DNA from: Umbilicaria muhlenbergii
Lineage: Eukaryota; Ascomycota; Lecanoromycetes; Umbilicariales; Umbilicariaceae
NCBI GenBank assembly: GCA_000611775.1
Contig: KK106984.1
Coordinates: 1,956,580-2,020,579 of the forward strand
DNA: 64,000 bases
Direction: 5' to 3'
Shown here: positions 10,163-20,639 of the stretch, piece by piece
Position numbering within the stretch: the stretch's first letter is position 1
Layout: every line of letters begins with the position of its first letter
The notes under the pieces: model-generated
What the model was told of the DNA's origin: nothing
Databases searched by the model: none
The model's input: only the letters and a program-made list of their open reading frames with translations
Position numbers and translations under genes: made by a program

Positions 10163-11796
10163 ATGGAACCCCAACCTAGCGCCAGGGCTACGATACGGTG
10201 GTCCCAATACAACAGTGGACTTCAGGTTACCCCGGAAACTTCTTCAGGCATAGAGAGAGTACCAGTTGAACACTCGCATGCTGAGCAGCTACCACAGTTC
10301 GCACCAGGCGTTGAGGGGTTAGAGATAGCATATGGTTGAGGGGTTAGAGATAGCATATGCTGAGGTTGCATCTACCCCGGAAAAACAAGTGGTTGTACGA
10401 ACTGCTCCGGGAGTCGACAATGTGGCGGCTACTCCGTTGAAAAGAGTCCAGATAAGGATCTGTGCCGGCCTATCAGTTCTTGCGATAGTTATTGTCATTG
10501 TGGCTGTTGTGGCAACACTGGAGACCAGGGCCCACCGGAGCATGTCGGGCTCTAACAAGGAAGCAACCATAGCTCCTACATCAGGTTTCGCGTTCATTAC
10601 AACCGGTCCTACATTGACTGCATCCGGCCCTATATCTCCTTCATCCGATCCTACATTGACTGTATCCTCGGTTTCTGTGACTCGTGATGCAGGCATGTCG
10701 AAGTCAACATTTGGCGCTTATAATGGCACAGGCTTGTGTGTAAATCGTGGATGTAACATCCAGGTGTTGCTCTTCTACCAGCACTACGCAGGCGCCATCA
10801 GAGCTTCACGGCTGCCAGTCAATGGGATGTGGCAGCCATATGACCCCACACAAGACCTACTTGTTGCTTCGGGAGCTCGAAACGGAACTCCATTGGCAAG
10901 TGTTACCTATGGTATATCTGGGGCCTCTATGGTAACTATGCTATAAGCTTCCGCTCACTGCGGCAAACACTGACTGTTGTTGATAGTGGCAGGTTTTCTA
11001 TGTCGACTCATTGAACAAGCTTCGAGATACAATTCATCAAGAGGGTACTGGTTTTGGGAGACCTGGACTACTTGCCAAGGCAGATGTTCAAGTGTCTCAA
11101 ACGACCAATACAGGACTCGCGGTCTCCTACGGCTCTTTGTACTCAGATAATCCAGCAAATGGCACTGGATACTTGCTGTTCTATGGCGGCATTGATAACC
11201 TCGTGCATGTAATCACGTGGCATGAGAGAAATGAGTCGTGGACAGATGAATTTACGTTCCCTGAGTCTAACGGAAACGCCGGATTCAGCAGCTTTCTCAA
11301 TGGTTCCACATCATACCTTATCCTTGTCAACTTGGTTGGGTATCTAGAAATTTGGTGGAGAGACTTTGATCCTCAGAATAATAGCACATCTATGTGGAAC
11401 AGAGGTGAGCTTGTTGTCAGCGGGATTATTCCAACACCAGGAGACAAGCTCCTTATGCTCCTTACAGGTTCAATTAGCAACGTTGCCTTGCGGCCTAATA
11501 CCTCCGTAATCTTCGACCAAGCGGGTTTCTGCTACGCTCAATATGCTAACAACACCTTCGCCGCCATTGTGACATGGACCGATAACTCGGGTTTGCTCGC
11601 TTCGGGGCATTCTACACCGGTTGACTCGATCGAGGGCATACCAGGGTCAGGGATCACACTTTTTACTAGTTCGGAAGGTGACAACGGACAGACGTCGATG
11701 TCGATCTTCGTCCAGGTGAACGGCAGCGACATCACACAGGTTCAGCAGCTACGGTCCGGAGGCCCTTGGGAGCAGTATACACTGCCAGTATACTAG
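10163..11796 (+). CDS. Membrane-anchored fucose-specific-lectin-like protein
   Basis: Resembles fungal proteins with a short cytosolic N-terminus, one transmembrane helix and an extracellular lectin-type beta-propeller. The TM segment is about residues 45-63 counted from the ATG at 10332 (ICAGLSVLAIVIVIVAVVATL), followed by a Ser/Thr-rich stalk and a propeller beginning near FGAYNGTGL, with repeats such as LLFYQHYAGAIR, VFYVDSLNKLRD and LLFYGGIDNLVHVITW. Exon 1 ends at 10931; a 55-nt intron (gtaact...gatag) leads to 10987-11796. A frame starting at ATG 10163 (MEPQPSARAT...) ends just after a 25-bp tandem duplication (10311-10360). The ATG at 10332, formed at the duplication junction, restores a 469-aa product. 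Either the N-terminus was remodelled or the gene is newly damaged. Confidence 0.75.
10311..10360 (+). repeat. 25-bp tandem duplication inside the lectin gene
   Basis: Two adjacent 25-bp units (10311-10335 and 10336-10360), identical except the last base. Twenty-five is not a multiple of three, so the original frame is shifted; the junction creates the in-frame ATG at 10332. Confidence 0.9.
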
Positions 11797-14700
11797 GGTT
11801 GGCAGGGAACAAGGGGTTTGTCATCATTGTTCGTATACGAGTATATGTGTACTAGGTAATCGTAATAACAAGGCTAGCCTCAGACTAATATGACGAACAT
11901 CTCGTTTTCCTACATCTTTGCAGCTACTCCGTCACTATTTGCTGCGAGCATCGTTTGTCCCAGGTAGCTGCCACATTGAATTCTATCAATAGCCCATGTT
12001 CGGTTCGCAGAAATAGGTAGCTTTGATTCGATTAGACCATCTCACGTACGTCTACCTTAGACATTGCTCTCCCACGAAACTACCTATCAACCTCAAGTGA
12101 CTCCAAATACCCTCATCTCATCTCCACCCACCGCGGACTCACTCGAAACAGCAATTACCCCACATTACCCACGTTACTTAGTACGTGTTCCTAAGCTGTA
12201 TGCTATATCAATAATTTTCACGTCGATGTAAGACGTAAGTACATTTGACTGCAGAAGTAGCTTGGCTAGAGCGACAATGTGAGTAAGGTATCCATCCTTC
12301 GTCCTGGGGGCACGCTACATTAGTTCTCGGATACCTGCCTCCTGCCTGCATATGCTACGGAGATCATCAGGCATTACCTAGAAAACTACATCATCCTAGA
12401 GTTTCACCACAAAAAATGACCAAGAGTACATATTTGCGCCTGAGGCGATATTTGATCAGTTGTGAAGCGTGTCCAGGTATATAATTTACTCCAGAGCTCT
12501 CGAGAGGTTCAAGGCCTGCAATTACTAAGGAAGTACCTAAGCGCAAAATTACATATCCCCAGCATGATTCGTCAACAGCGTGCAGGATGACTGATCGCAC
12601 TCCCAATTGGAGAGGCTAACTACCATAATCTCAAGTGACCAGAACATATTCGTCGGACGTCGTTCGGTGCGTGACGTTCGAGGCCCATCATCTGCTGATG
12701 CGGCTTGATTAACTTACCTCAGAGTCCTAGCCCCAGACGCCAACTAGAGTCTGGGGTTGCCTATCGGGGACGAGGTATTCAACGCCCGGGAGTCGTGAGA
12801 CCTAATCGAGCCAATAACTCGTCCTCCGCTTGTTTAAAGTACGGAAGCCCTGACCGTTGGTCGGTTCAGGTGGCCGTGAGGGTGATGCACGACTGGCTGT
12901 CAATGCATCGCTGTGGTCGCGGGGCGATTTATTGATCGGTCTGGCTTGTCGCGGACATGTCGCGCATATTCGGAGGAGCTTGGGGTCGTGATTGTTCATG
13001 TAGGATTCATTGCCCTTAATACGAGCCTCCTCCGGCTTGTGTATGTGGAGCGGCAAATTGATGATGGCGTACGCCTACATGAGTCCGGGGGATCGGCTGA
13101 TGGTGTTGCTGCGCCGCTTATCGCCACGACGACGATCATATCTGCGCCGACGACAGGAATAGAAGAGATCACTAAGCCTTGCCCAGCCATTGCCCAGCCT
13201 TCTGCGCAAAGTCCGAAAGAGGTCTTGGAGGTCGTGGCTTTGACAATCACATTGTGCAATTTCGTGCTGGGGCAACATCCGAGCCGAAGGACCTCTAAGG
13301 TATCGGAGTACCTCTTTGTAGGCTGGACAAGGTGCGGGCTTCAATGTACCCCCATAATCGGTGATGCGCTCCGCATACATATGCATTGCAGTAGCAGATG
13401 GCTGGACCTACGGAGTAGCACGCCTAGCTTACAACTGGACCATGGACCCCAACTGCCGGCCGGCGATTTTCAGTGGAGGGCACTGTAGCCTTGACGCTTC
13501 TGGGCAGGGAAGGTGGCCAATAAGACGTCGCCTCCACGCTTTCATTTGCTGCAAGTCTAATTAGCCACCCTGGCAAGCCGCCTTGATTCGACCGCTCAGG
13601 GCCTTAGCGAATTCAAAGCGTGGCAGGGATCGCTCGCGACTCTCTCGATGATCCCCCAAAGTGGCCCAACCTCCCGCGGTCCGGTCGACTACTCCGTAAG
13701 CTGACTACGTACCTATTTTTCGACCACGCATTTGCCTCGTGATGGTTCGAGAGAGGGCCGGAAATGAGCATGAACTTATGCCGGTGCCCGCAAGCCACTC
13801 AATCAACTCGCAGGCTAGTGTTCGCTGGTGCGCGGGATTGGCTCGCGCAACCGTCCAATCCTGCCGGTTTGGGGACCACCAAGGTTCTAAGGTGCTCAGA
13901 CTTACTCCGATACGGAGTACCCTGAGGCGGAGAGACAGACTCCTACGAGTAGTCTACTAGCCCCCGGTCGAGTTGGACCTTGATGCACGTTCCATGTTCC
14001 TGATTTCGAGAGAAGTCTAATCGCCGTGGGTGGAAGTCATGTCCTCTGATGCTCCTCAGCCCTGACCTCATTGGGGTTTGGGGCTGACGCTCGTTTTCCA
14101 TAAGATGTGATCGGAGCCCCACCCAGCCGCAGGGCTGGACGGTCAGTGTGTTACTTCCTCTCAAACTGTGCGGTGAGCCATTCGTGACTTCGACTCGACT
14201 TCTGAGAGCATCGTCACGATACATCGACGGTTATGCCGGAAGGCAGCTTTATCCCGAGACGTCTACTTGCAGCACGACGAGATCAGTCCAAAGGCTTTGA
14301 TAGTTGCGACCTGCGACCTGCGCTTGACCTTTGTATCACACGGACGTGCAGCTATTGATATAGGATTGCCTCGGCAGCAACAGGAGCTTCACGAGGCACA
14401 TAAGTGCGAAGAATTATGATCACGGGCCATTGATTATTTTATATCCATTTCGAAGTTGTATCAAGGCGGAAGAAACGGGATTCCGCATTCAGGGCTTTGT
14501 TGTTAGTACAGACGAAAGCGGACATCCCTAACAGGAAGTCGCAGTCAACTTCGTCATTCCGCCAACTTCTGCCCGAAGAAGTCAGTCGCGAGCAATTATC
14601 CCCAACTTGCACCTCTCGGAGCAGGAACTGATGGATCCCAGATTACACTACTCCGTAATCTGTCCGCTCTGTTCGACAACGTTTTACGGTTTCAAGAAGA

Positions 14701-14801
14701 TTAAAACCCTACACGGAACTGTGCAGTTGTCTCCGACAAAGGCCGTCACATGAGACCCGTCGTTCAATCGTTCTGCGCTGCTAAGCATAACATAACCTAA
14801 C
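11797..14801. other. Gene-poor 3-kb interval
   Basis: No protein family recognised on either strand. Frames up to 190 codons (e.g. 12913-13488) have no domain and opposite-strand frames of similar length. It holds scattered copies of a TACGGAGTA/TACTCCGTA word (near 13411, 13688, 13903-13920, 14647) and an 8-bp perfect inverted repeat CCCCAGAC...GTCTGGGG at about 12732-12757. It could be old, eroded repeat DNA. Confidence 0.4.
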
Positions 14802-16743
14802 ATGAGTTCAACAACTCTGGTAACGTTCTTGCTGTGAGTGACCTACCATTACTACTGCCGACCTGTCACTGTACTGAACGCTGTCAAGTCAAGCTCCGTT
14901 GTCAACATCCTCGGTCAACCTTCTTGGATCATGGGACAATTTCAGGAAAGCGTATCCTATGCAAAAGGACTCTCGTACAGGTCGAGGTCATTGGCGAGGA
15001 TGCCATTCTTTCCAGAATATCATCTGCGATGGAGACGCCCTGAACACTACCGGGAGCCGGAATGGTGGTCTCAAGATGGGTGGCAAGTACTGGTACTACG
15101 TACGGCTCTCCCTTTGTCCTATTACGATTGTCTGCCTCAGCTTATCCATTATTATATAGTATCAACTTGATGACGATGTTGATTACCACAATCCCGCGGA
15201 ACCTTTTACAACGTTCTGTCCATTGCTCCCAGGCCAGGAAGTCAACGTCCTCGATGTCCCAGTTGAATTAAAGTCGCCTAAACACCGCAGTCATACTAAA
15301 TCGTCGAACTCAGTGACGTCTCTTGTTTGTACCTTAAACCCCGAGGACCGGTACCTCAAGCCGGCAGGTCCCCCCGAGATCGAGATACCTCCTCGCGCTA
15401 CGCCGACGTTCCTTTCGATAAGTGAACACCACGGCCCACGAAAGTCAATATTAAGTCAAGCTCCCTTGCTATCTGCCGAACAGCCGAGTAGTCGCAGGGG
15501 CTTGGGTACCTCTCAACTGTCATCCCGACAGAGTAATGCGGGATCGATACTTGCCGAGAATAAGACGCTCTATGTGGCGGAATCGAGACGTGCTTCACTT
15601 TGGACGGCCATTCACCCATTTCGTGGCATCCGGTCAGCATTTACAAGCCACGGTCCCGAGGTCGGGCGCAAGGCTCCTCCCGGAAGCCAACGACTGCGTC
15701 CGCATACTAGCCCAACTGTAGGATTATCGCTCGCCCAGGGAACAGGATGCTTTGCCTCAAGCGGTGTCCCGTGCGTCTCCAATAGCATCGAGGAGTCGGC
15801 TCCTTCCGTGAGTTTCTCGGTGCTACCTTCAGGTGGAACGGAGCTGGCATTGGTGAGCGCACACGATATCAAAGCTGTACCCCCTCAAAATGAAGGCGTC
15901 GCTTGCGCCGTCGAGCCCGATGTGCCTGCTCCAGATGTTACGAGCGCTCCCTTTGGCAATAGTGCACACCAATCCCAAGAACAACTCCCAAGCTTAACAG
16001 ATCGGAATCCTCCCGGTCATCCAACAAATGGCGAGTTCGACCTCGGGGCTTCTTTGACCATCGCCTTAAGCCAACTAGCCGTTTCTCATCCCCACCCAGT
16101 CAACGATACGCAAGAACCGAAATTCAGCGCGTACAGCGAACAGGCAGCAGCAGCAGCTCAAGCTGACCTCGATATCCCTACCATTCTCCCCCCGCTACCG
16201 ATCGCCGCCGCGCACGATGCGCATAGTGGAAGTTTAGCTTCCAAGCTGTATCGGTCTTCCTCGTCCCAATATACAATGAATGACCTCTTCTCACCCTCCC
16301 TGAGCACTGCTAGCGCTTTCACCGGCCCCATGTCACCTTATCACCTTTCTCAACCCGGGACACCGTTGGTTAGTGATTTTGGCGAGGATTACCCTCGAGC
16401 ACATGATAGCGATGTGTGGTCCAGCCCCATGCCTGGCCTGGAGGAAGGACTCCTCTCACCAATGAAACCTCACATCGCCGCGGCGCCACCCATACCTCAT
16501 GTCACAAATTGCAATAATCGCGCTTTCACAGGTTACAGCCTCCCGGCGGAAGAGCAGACATCGTCGCTGACATTGGTCGAACCGGCCAGCGAGGCGTTCA
16601 GAGCTCCTGCGATGAGATCTCCGCTGGAACAGCAGAGCGAGAAGCAGCTGGTGGAGTCGTGGAACGATGGGTCCGAGCAGCGGAGCAGTGGTATGAAAGA
16701 GCTGCTTGATGATCTGGGCTATCTGGGGAGGATGATCGCCTGA
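14802..16743 (+). CDS. Glycogen-binding-domain (CBM48/AMPK-beta-like) protein
   Basis: Three exons: 14802-14833, 14889-15099, 15160-16743, giving 608 aa. The short exons are needed to rebuild the domain: residues about 16-105 contain VNLLGSWDNFRKAYPM, WRGCHSFQNIICDGD, GGLKMGGKYWYYYQLDDD and CPLLPGQEVNVLDVPVE, which I recognise as the fungal variant of the AMPK-beta/CBM48 fold (the LxGSWDNF strand, then YWYYY before the closing strands). The rest is long, Ser/Pro-rich and probably disordered, with short conserved-looking blocks (MNDLFSPSLSTASAFTGPMSP; MKELLDDLGYLGRMIA at the C-terminus). Glycogen or glucan binding and a scaffold role are inferred; no catalytic domain is visible. Confidence 0.8.
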
Positions 16744-18081
16744 GTGTCGTATTTCTCACTGTTCCCGCACATATTTTCTCTAGCCCGCACAGCATGTATA
16801 TTCTCACGAAGATGACGAGGTCACGACACATACAGGCAGGTGGCTTCGGTGCCGGATATACCCTGGGGCTTTTGTTTTGCACCTGTACTATTATTGCTAT
16901 TAATCGGGGATACTGGGATTATAATACAGTAATTGAGAATGTATATAGCGACTATGTAGACCTCACACAAACATTGGCGGTTTGGTACTACGACTCTATT
17001 GCCAGTGTGAAACGTGCCTCGCCGTTGTAGAAGGCAAGAGTCCGGCCAGCCAGGGGACGGCCAATTGCAGACTGCTCTTCGTACAACACGCACAATCCTT
17101 TCGGAAATGCGGGCTGAGCGGTGCCGAGAGCACTGCGGTGCGGTAATTATAAGCTGACGAGAGGTGCAGCACTCCAAGCTCCCTGTGATGGCTTTGTCGC
17201 AAAAAGAGTGCGGCGAGTGCAAAGCTTCGGTGCTTACGGTACGACTGAGACGAATCCCAGCACAGCCAATTCACTTGGTTGGTGTTGCGTTGTGATGAGT
17301 ACGTAGTAGAGTACACATGCGAGACAGCCAATCGTTCCTGTCGCAACATGCTAGAGCGTTGGCGGTGAAACGGGTGAAGCCGGTATAATGCTTCCGGCTT
17401 CGCAGCGGATTTGGCAGCAGTGAATCGCAGTGCTCGCGTCGTGGTGCGCATAAGGTACCTAAGGTACGGCATCCGCACTCGGATTGCATTAGTGGGATAA
17501 GTGACGTCGCATCCGTTGCACAAGTTGCACAAGTCGCATCACCTGTGCTTCGGCCGGAGCGGTTCCCTGGAAGAAGCCGAGCGTTGCGCTTGGCTCTGCA
17601 CAGCCCGGCGGTCGTCGTCACTTCCAGCTGTCGCCCCTCTTGCATCTTGCATCTTGCATCTTGCCGCAGCGCTGCCCTCCTCAACACATGCGGCCAACTT
17701 GAATACTCCCCCATTCTCGCGCTTCTCGACTTTCATCACTTTACGTATACCTTATCTGCGACAGAAGACAAGCTCATCACCGAGTCCACACGCCGTGTTG
17801 TTGTTGTTCCGCCCGGGCTGCCGACACAAGGCGAGACTCGCTCTGCTGGGGCATTTCGGCGTGCCAAGACGCCGCGCTTGCGTGTTCCCGTTGGTTGCAG
17901 AGCCTGAGCCTGAGACTCTGTCGACGTAACTCATTTCAGGCAACCGTCCGACTCGTCCACAACATCGACAGCGACGGCGACAGCGGCCACCACTCTTCCA
18001 GAACAAGATCCGCTGCGTGCCGAAGATATATAGGCTTGCGTACGACGCTGACAAAACCCACCTCGAGCGTGACCCACCGCC
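16744..18081. other. Intergenic / long 5' leader of the bZIP gene
   Basis: No conserved frame. Contains (TTGCATC)x3 near 17640-17660 and a long pyrimidine-rich stretch before 18082. Upstream ATGs occur in the leader and could act as uORFs, not testable here. Confidence 0.4.
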
Positions 18082-20076
18082 ATGTCCGCCTTCAAACAAG
18101 AATCCTCATCGGCTTCCTCTCCGGCACCTCAATCCGCCTGCTTCGAAGCCTTCGACATCGAACGGTACATCAACTTTGAACAAACAAACTACCCATCTCC
18201 ATCCGTCTCGCCGACCTCATCTGCATTGCACACCGTTGCCACCCCGAATCCTTCGACCGTCGATCCGAACCCGACCATCCATCCTTCCCAGTCAAGCAGC
18301 CAGCAAGTCTTTCCGGCACCCAGCCATCAGTATGGGCAGTACCAGCAATTCGCTGTCCTTCCCGTTGGGGGTGTGGCCAATACCATTGCCGTCAACCAGG
18401 CCAGCAGCCTTCCGTTTGGCAGGAATTTCGGTGCCTCCCCGATAGATGGTTATTTTAGCGGCAGTTCAATCGACTTCGACTTCGCCACTCCTCCAAGCCA
18501 TAACCCATCGTTCAGTGCTTCTTCCGACACGGACATGGACATGGACTTCTCGGCCCGCAGCTTCTTAGCTACTACCGACTCGCTCTCGCCCAACCCTGAT
18601 TTTATTGATCCAAACACCATCGGCGGCAAAGAAGATCCGAATAGCACTCCGACGTCCACACAGAGCAACGTTGGCCGTCTATGGCCAGGCATGCACCAAC
18701 AGCAAGCGAAGGCTCAGGCTCAAGCGCAAGCACAGCAGCAGAAGCAGCAACAGATGATGACGCAGCGGCCCCGCAATTTACCCACTCAGCAATCTTTACC
18801 TCCCGCTCCACGGAACAGCAAAGCCGGCCCGCACCCTTCTACTGATCCTATCGTCGAAGAGAGGATCTCTCGCCTACTCAACCAGATGCGGCAAAGCAGT
18901 GTCGCATCCTCACATGATGATGATGCCGCTACACCTAACGCGAACGGACTGTTGCCACATATCGCACGGATGCGGAAGGAAGAGGAAGACATGGACGAGG
19001 ACGAGAGGTTATTAGCCAGTGAAGAAGGCAAGAAGCTGAGCAGCAAGGAGCGTCGCCAATTAAGAAACAAAGTCTCAGCAAGAGCCTTCCGATCGAGGAG
19101 AAAGGGTACGTTATCTTCTAATACCACGTCGTGATCTTTTGCTAACTCTTAGCTAGAATACATCGGACAGCTAGAAGGGGATCTCGCCGCCAAGGCCAAA
19201 GAGGCCGATGATCTACGGGCACAGAACGAAGCGCTAATCGTCGAGAACACACGCTTGACCGATCTGACTCGTATGCTCCTGTCATCAGATGCTTTCTCAA
19301 GTTTCCTCGCCGAGATGAGCAACGAAAAGCGCTCTTCACAATCCAATTCACTACCGACGCCCACTCCATTATCAGCACCCGCTTCCACTCCCCGTACGCA
19401 AACCACTGAACCCCGCCCTACTGTGCGAAAAGACATCAACCCTCGCCATGCCACTCAACAGCAAATGCAGGGCCAACAACAGAACGGTCCACAAGTTGGC
19501 ATGGCTATGATTCCAGAGACATTCATGGACTTCTCCACCTTTGAGCCTCAGAACAACGCCTGGACTGGCAATATAGATTTGGGCTTTACCAACGCTCAAG
19601 TCTTCACTGTTGTCGACCTGCCATTAGGACCTGCTGTCGACCAGATTGACAGTGGACTTCTTTCTGGGAAAACATCGAACTTGTTTGGAAACTATTCCTC
19701 CAGCGACGACATCAAGGACCAAGCACCCGCAATCGAACGCATGCCTTCAATCGCCTCAGAAGAGGAAGACAAGGCAGTTGTCGTTCCACAAGAATCGATC
19801 CAGGCAAACGAAGACATTGACATCGACGATTCGGACCCTTCCTTTGCGCTTTTCGCCGATTGTGCTACTATTCCTAAAACTTCTACCTTAGAAGCACACG
19901 AGCAACTCTTCGGAAATATTCAACCAGAAAAAGTGTTTGCCCGCCTCGACCTTGTGGTAGAGGAGGCTACGAACGACGGTCAAGTCAGTGCAGCAGCGAT
20001 GGGACGTTTCGAGCGGATATGTTCGAGTATCGAGGGTGTCTTCCAGAGGATAGGGGCAGTGACTTCACATTTATGA
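18082..20076 (+). CDS. bZIP transcription factor
   Basis: Exons 18082-19105 and 19157-20076 (51-nt intron, branch gctaact), 647 aa. Basic region about 317-341 (ERRQLRNKVSARAFRSRRK, matching the bZIP NxxxAxxxxR pattern as NKVSARAFR), then a zipper about 345-378 (YIGQLEGDLAAKAKEADDL...). The intron falls exactly between basic region and zipper, as in many fungal bZIP genes. The N-terminal half is Ser/Pro/Gln-rich and holds an AQ/QQ tract at about 212-228, probably activation sequence. The C-terminal region has an acidic patch (EDIDIDDSDPSFALFAD). Nuclear DNA-binding dimer; I cannot assign it to a named orthologue. Confidence 0.88.
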
Positions 20077-20639
20077 TCGAGTCTGTCTTTGCAACGGAGT
20101 TTATTGGGGTCGGCGACCGGTCACGGAGTTGACGGGCTGCAGGTCGGTGGATATCCTAGGAGACCATTGGGGTGGACATGTGCGCGATATTGCTTGAGAC
20201 GGCTGTCCCACTCAGGACGCTGGGGTAAAGGTATTTACTCGGGATCGCTCTAGATAATAGTGGGAGCACCGTAGATAGATATGGAAATGATTACGATGGT
20301 CTTTATGGATTCGTAGATTTATTTACATCTGATCCCTCACTCTCCCAGCTTGTACGTCGTGTAATGATTGTGCTCCTAGATGTATGAAGTGTGAGCCGTG
20401 GAGGCCCATGGCTGGAGAAATGGGACCGTTAGTCCTGCACTTCCGGGTGACGAGGCCGGCAGATAAGAACTACGTACTTCAGGCCAGTGACGGCACTCGG
20501 AGATTGCGGATTTTGTTTTAGCCTCAACACATGGCATTTCCCCCTCGGGACTCGCCACCATGCTCATTTCGATCTCGAGGGGTTGCTATTTATTTCCACG
20601 CTGGCAATTGTTCAGTCGAAAGCCCGTGCATTACTGGCG
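20077..20639. other. Intergenic, no gene seen
   Basis: Holds the bZIP 3' end and the promoter of the molybdopterin gene. The frame of the next gene is open upstream to 20487 but lacks an ATG there. Confidence 0.4.

Noticed and set aside
12913-13488. 191-codon frame in the gene-poor region
   Set aside because: No family features; antisense frames of similar length; no intron or start support.
16794-17030. 78-codon frame after the glycogen-binding gene
   Set aside because: Short, no family, probably the 3' UTR.
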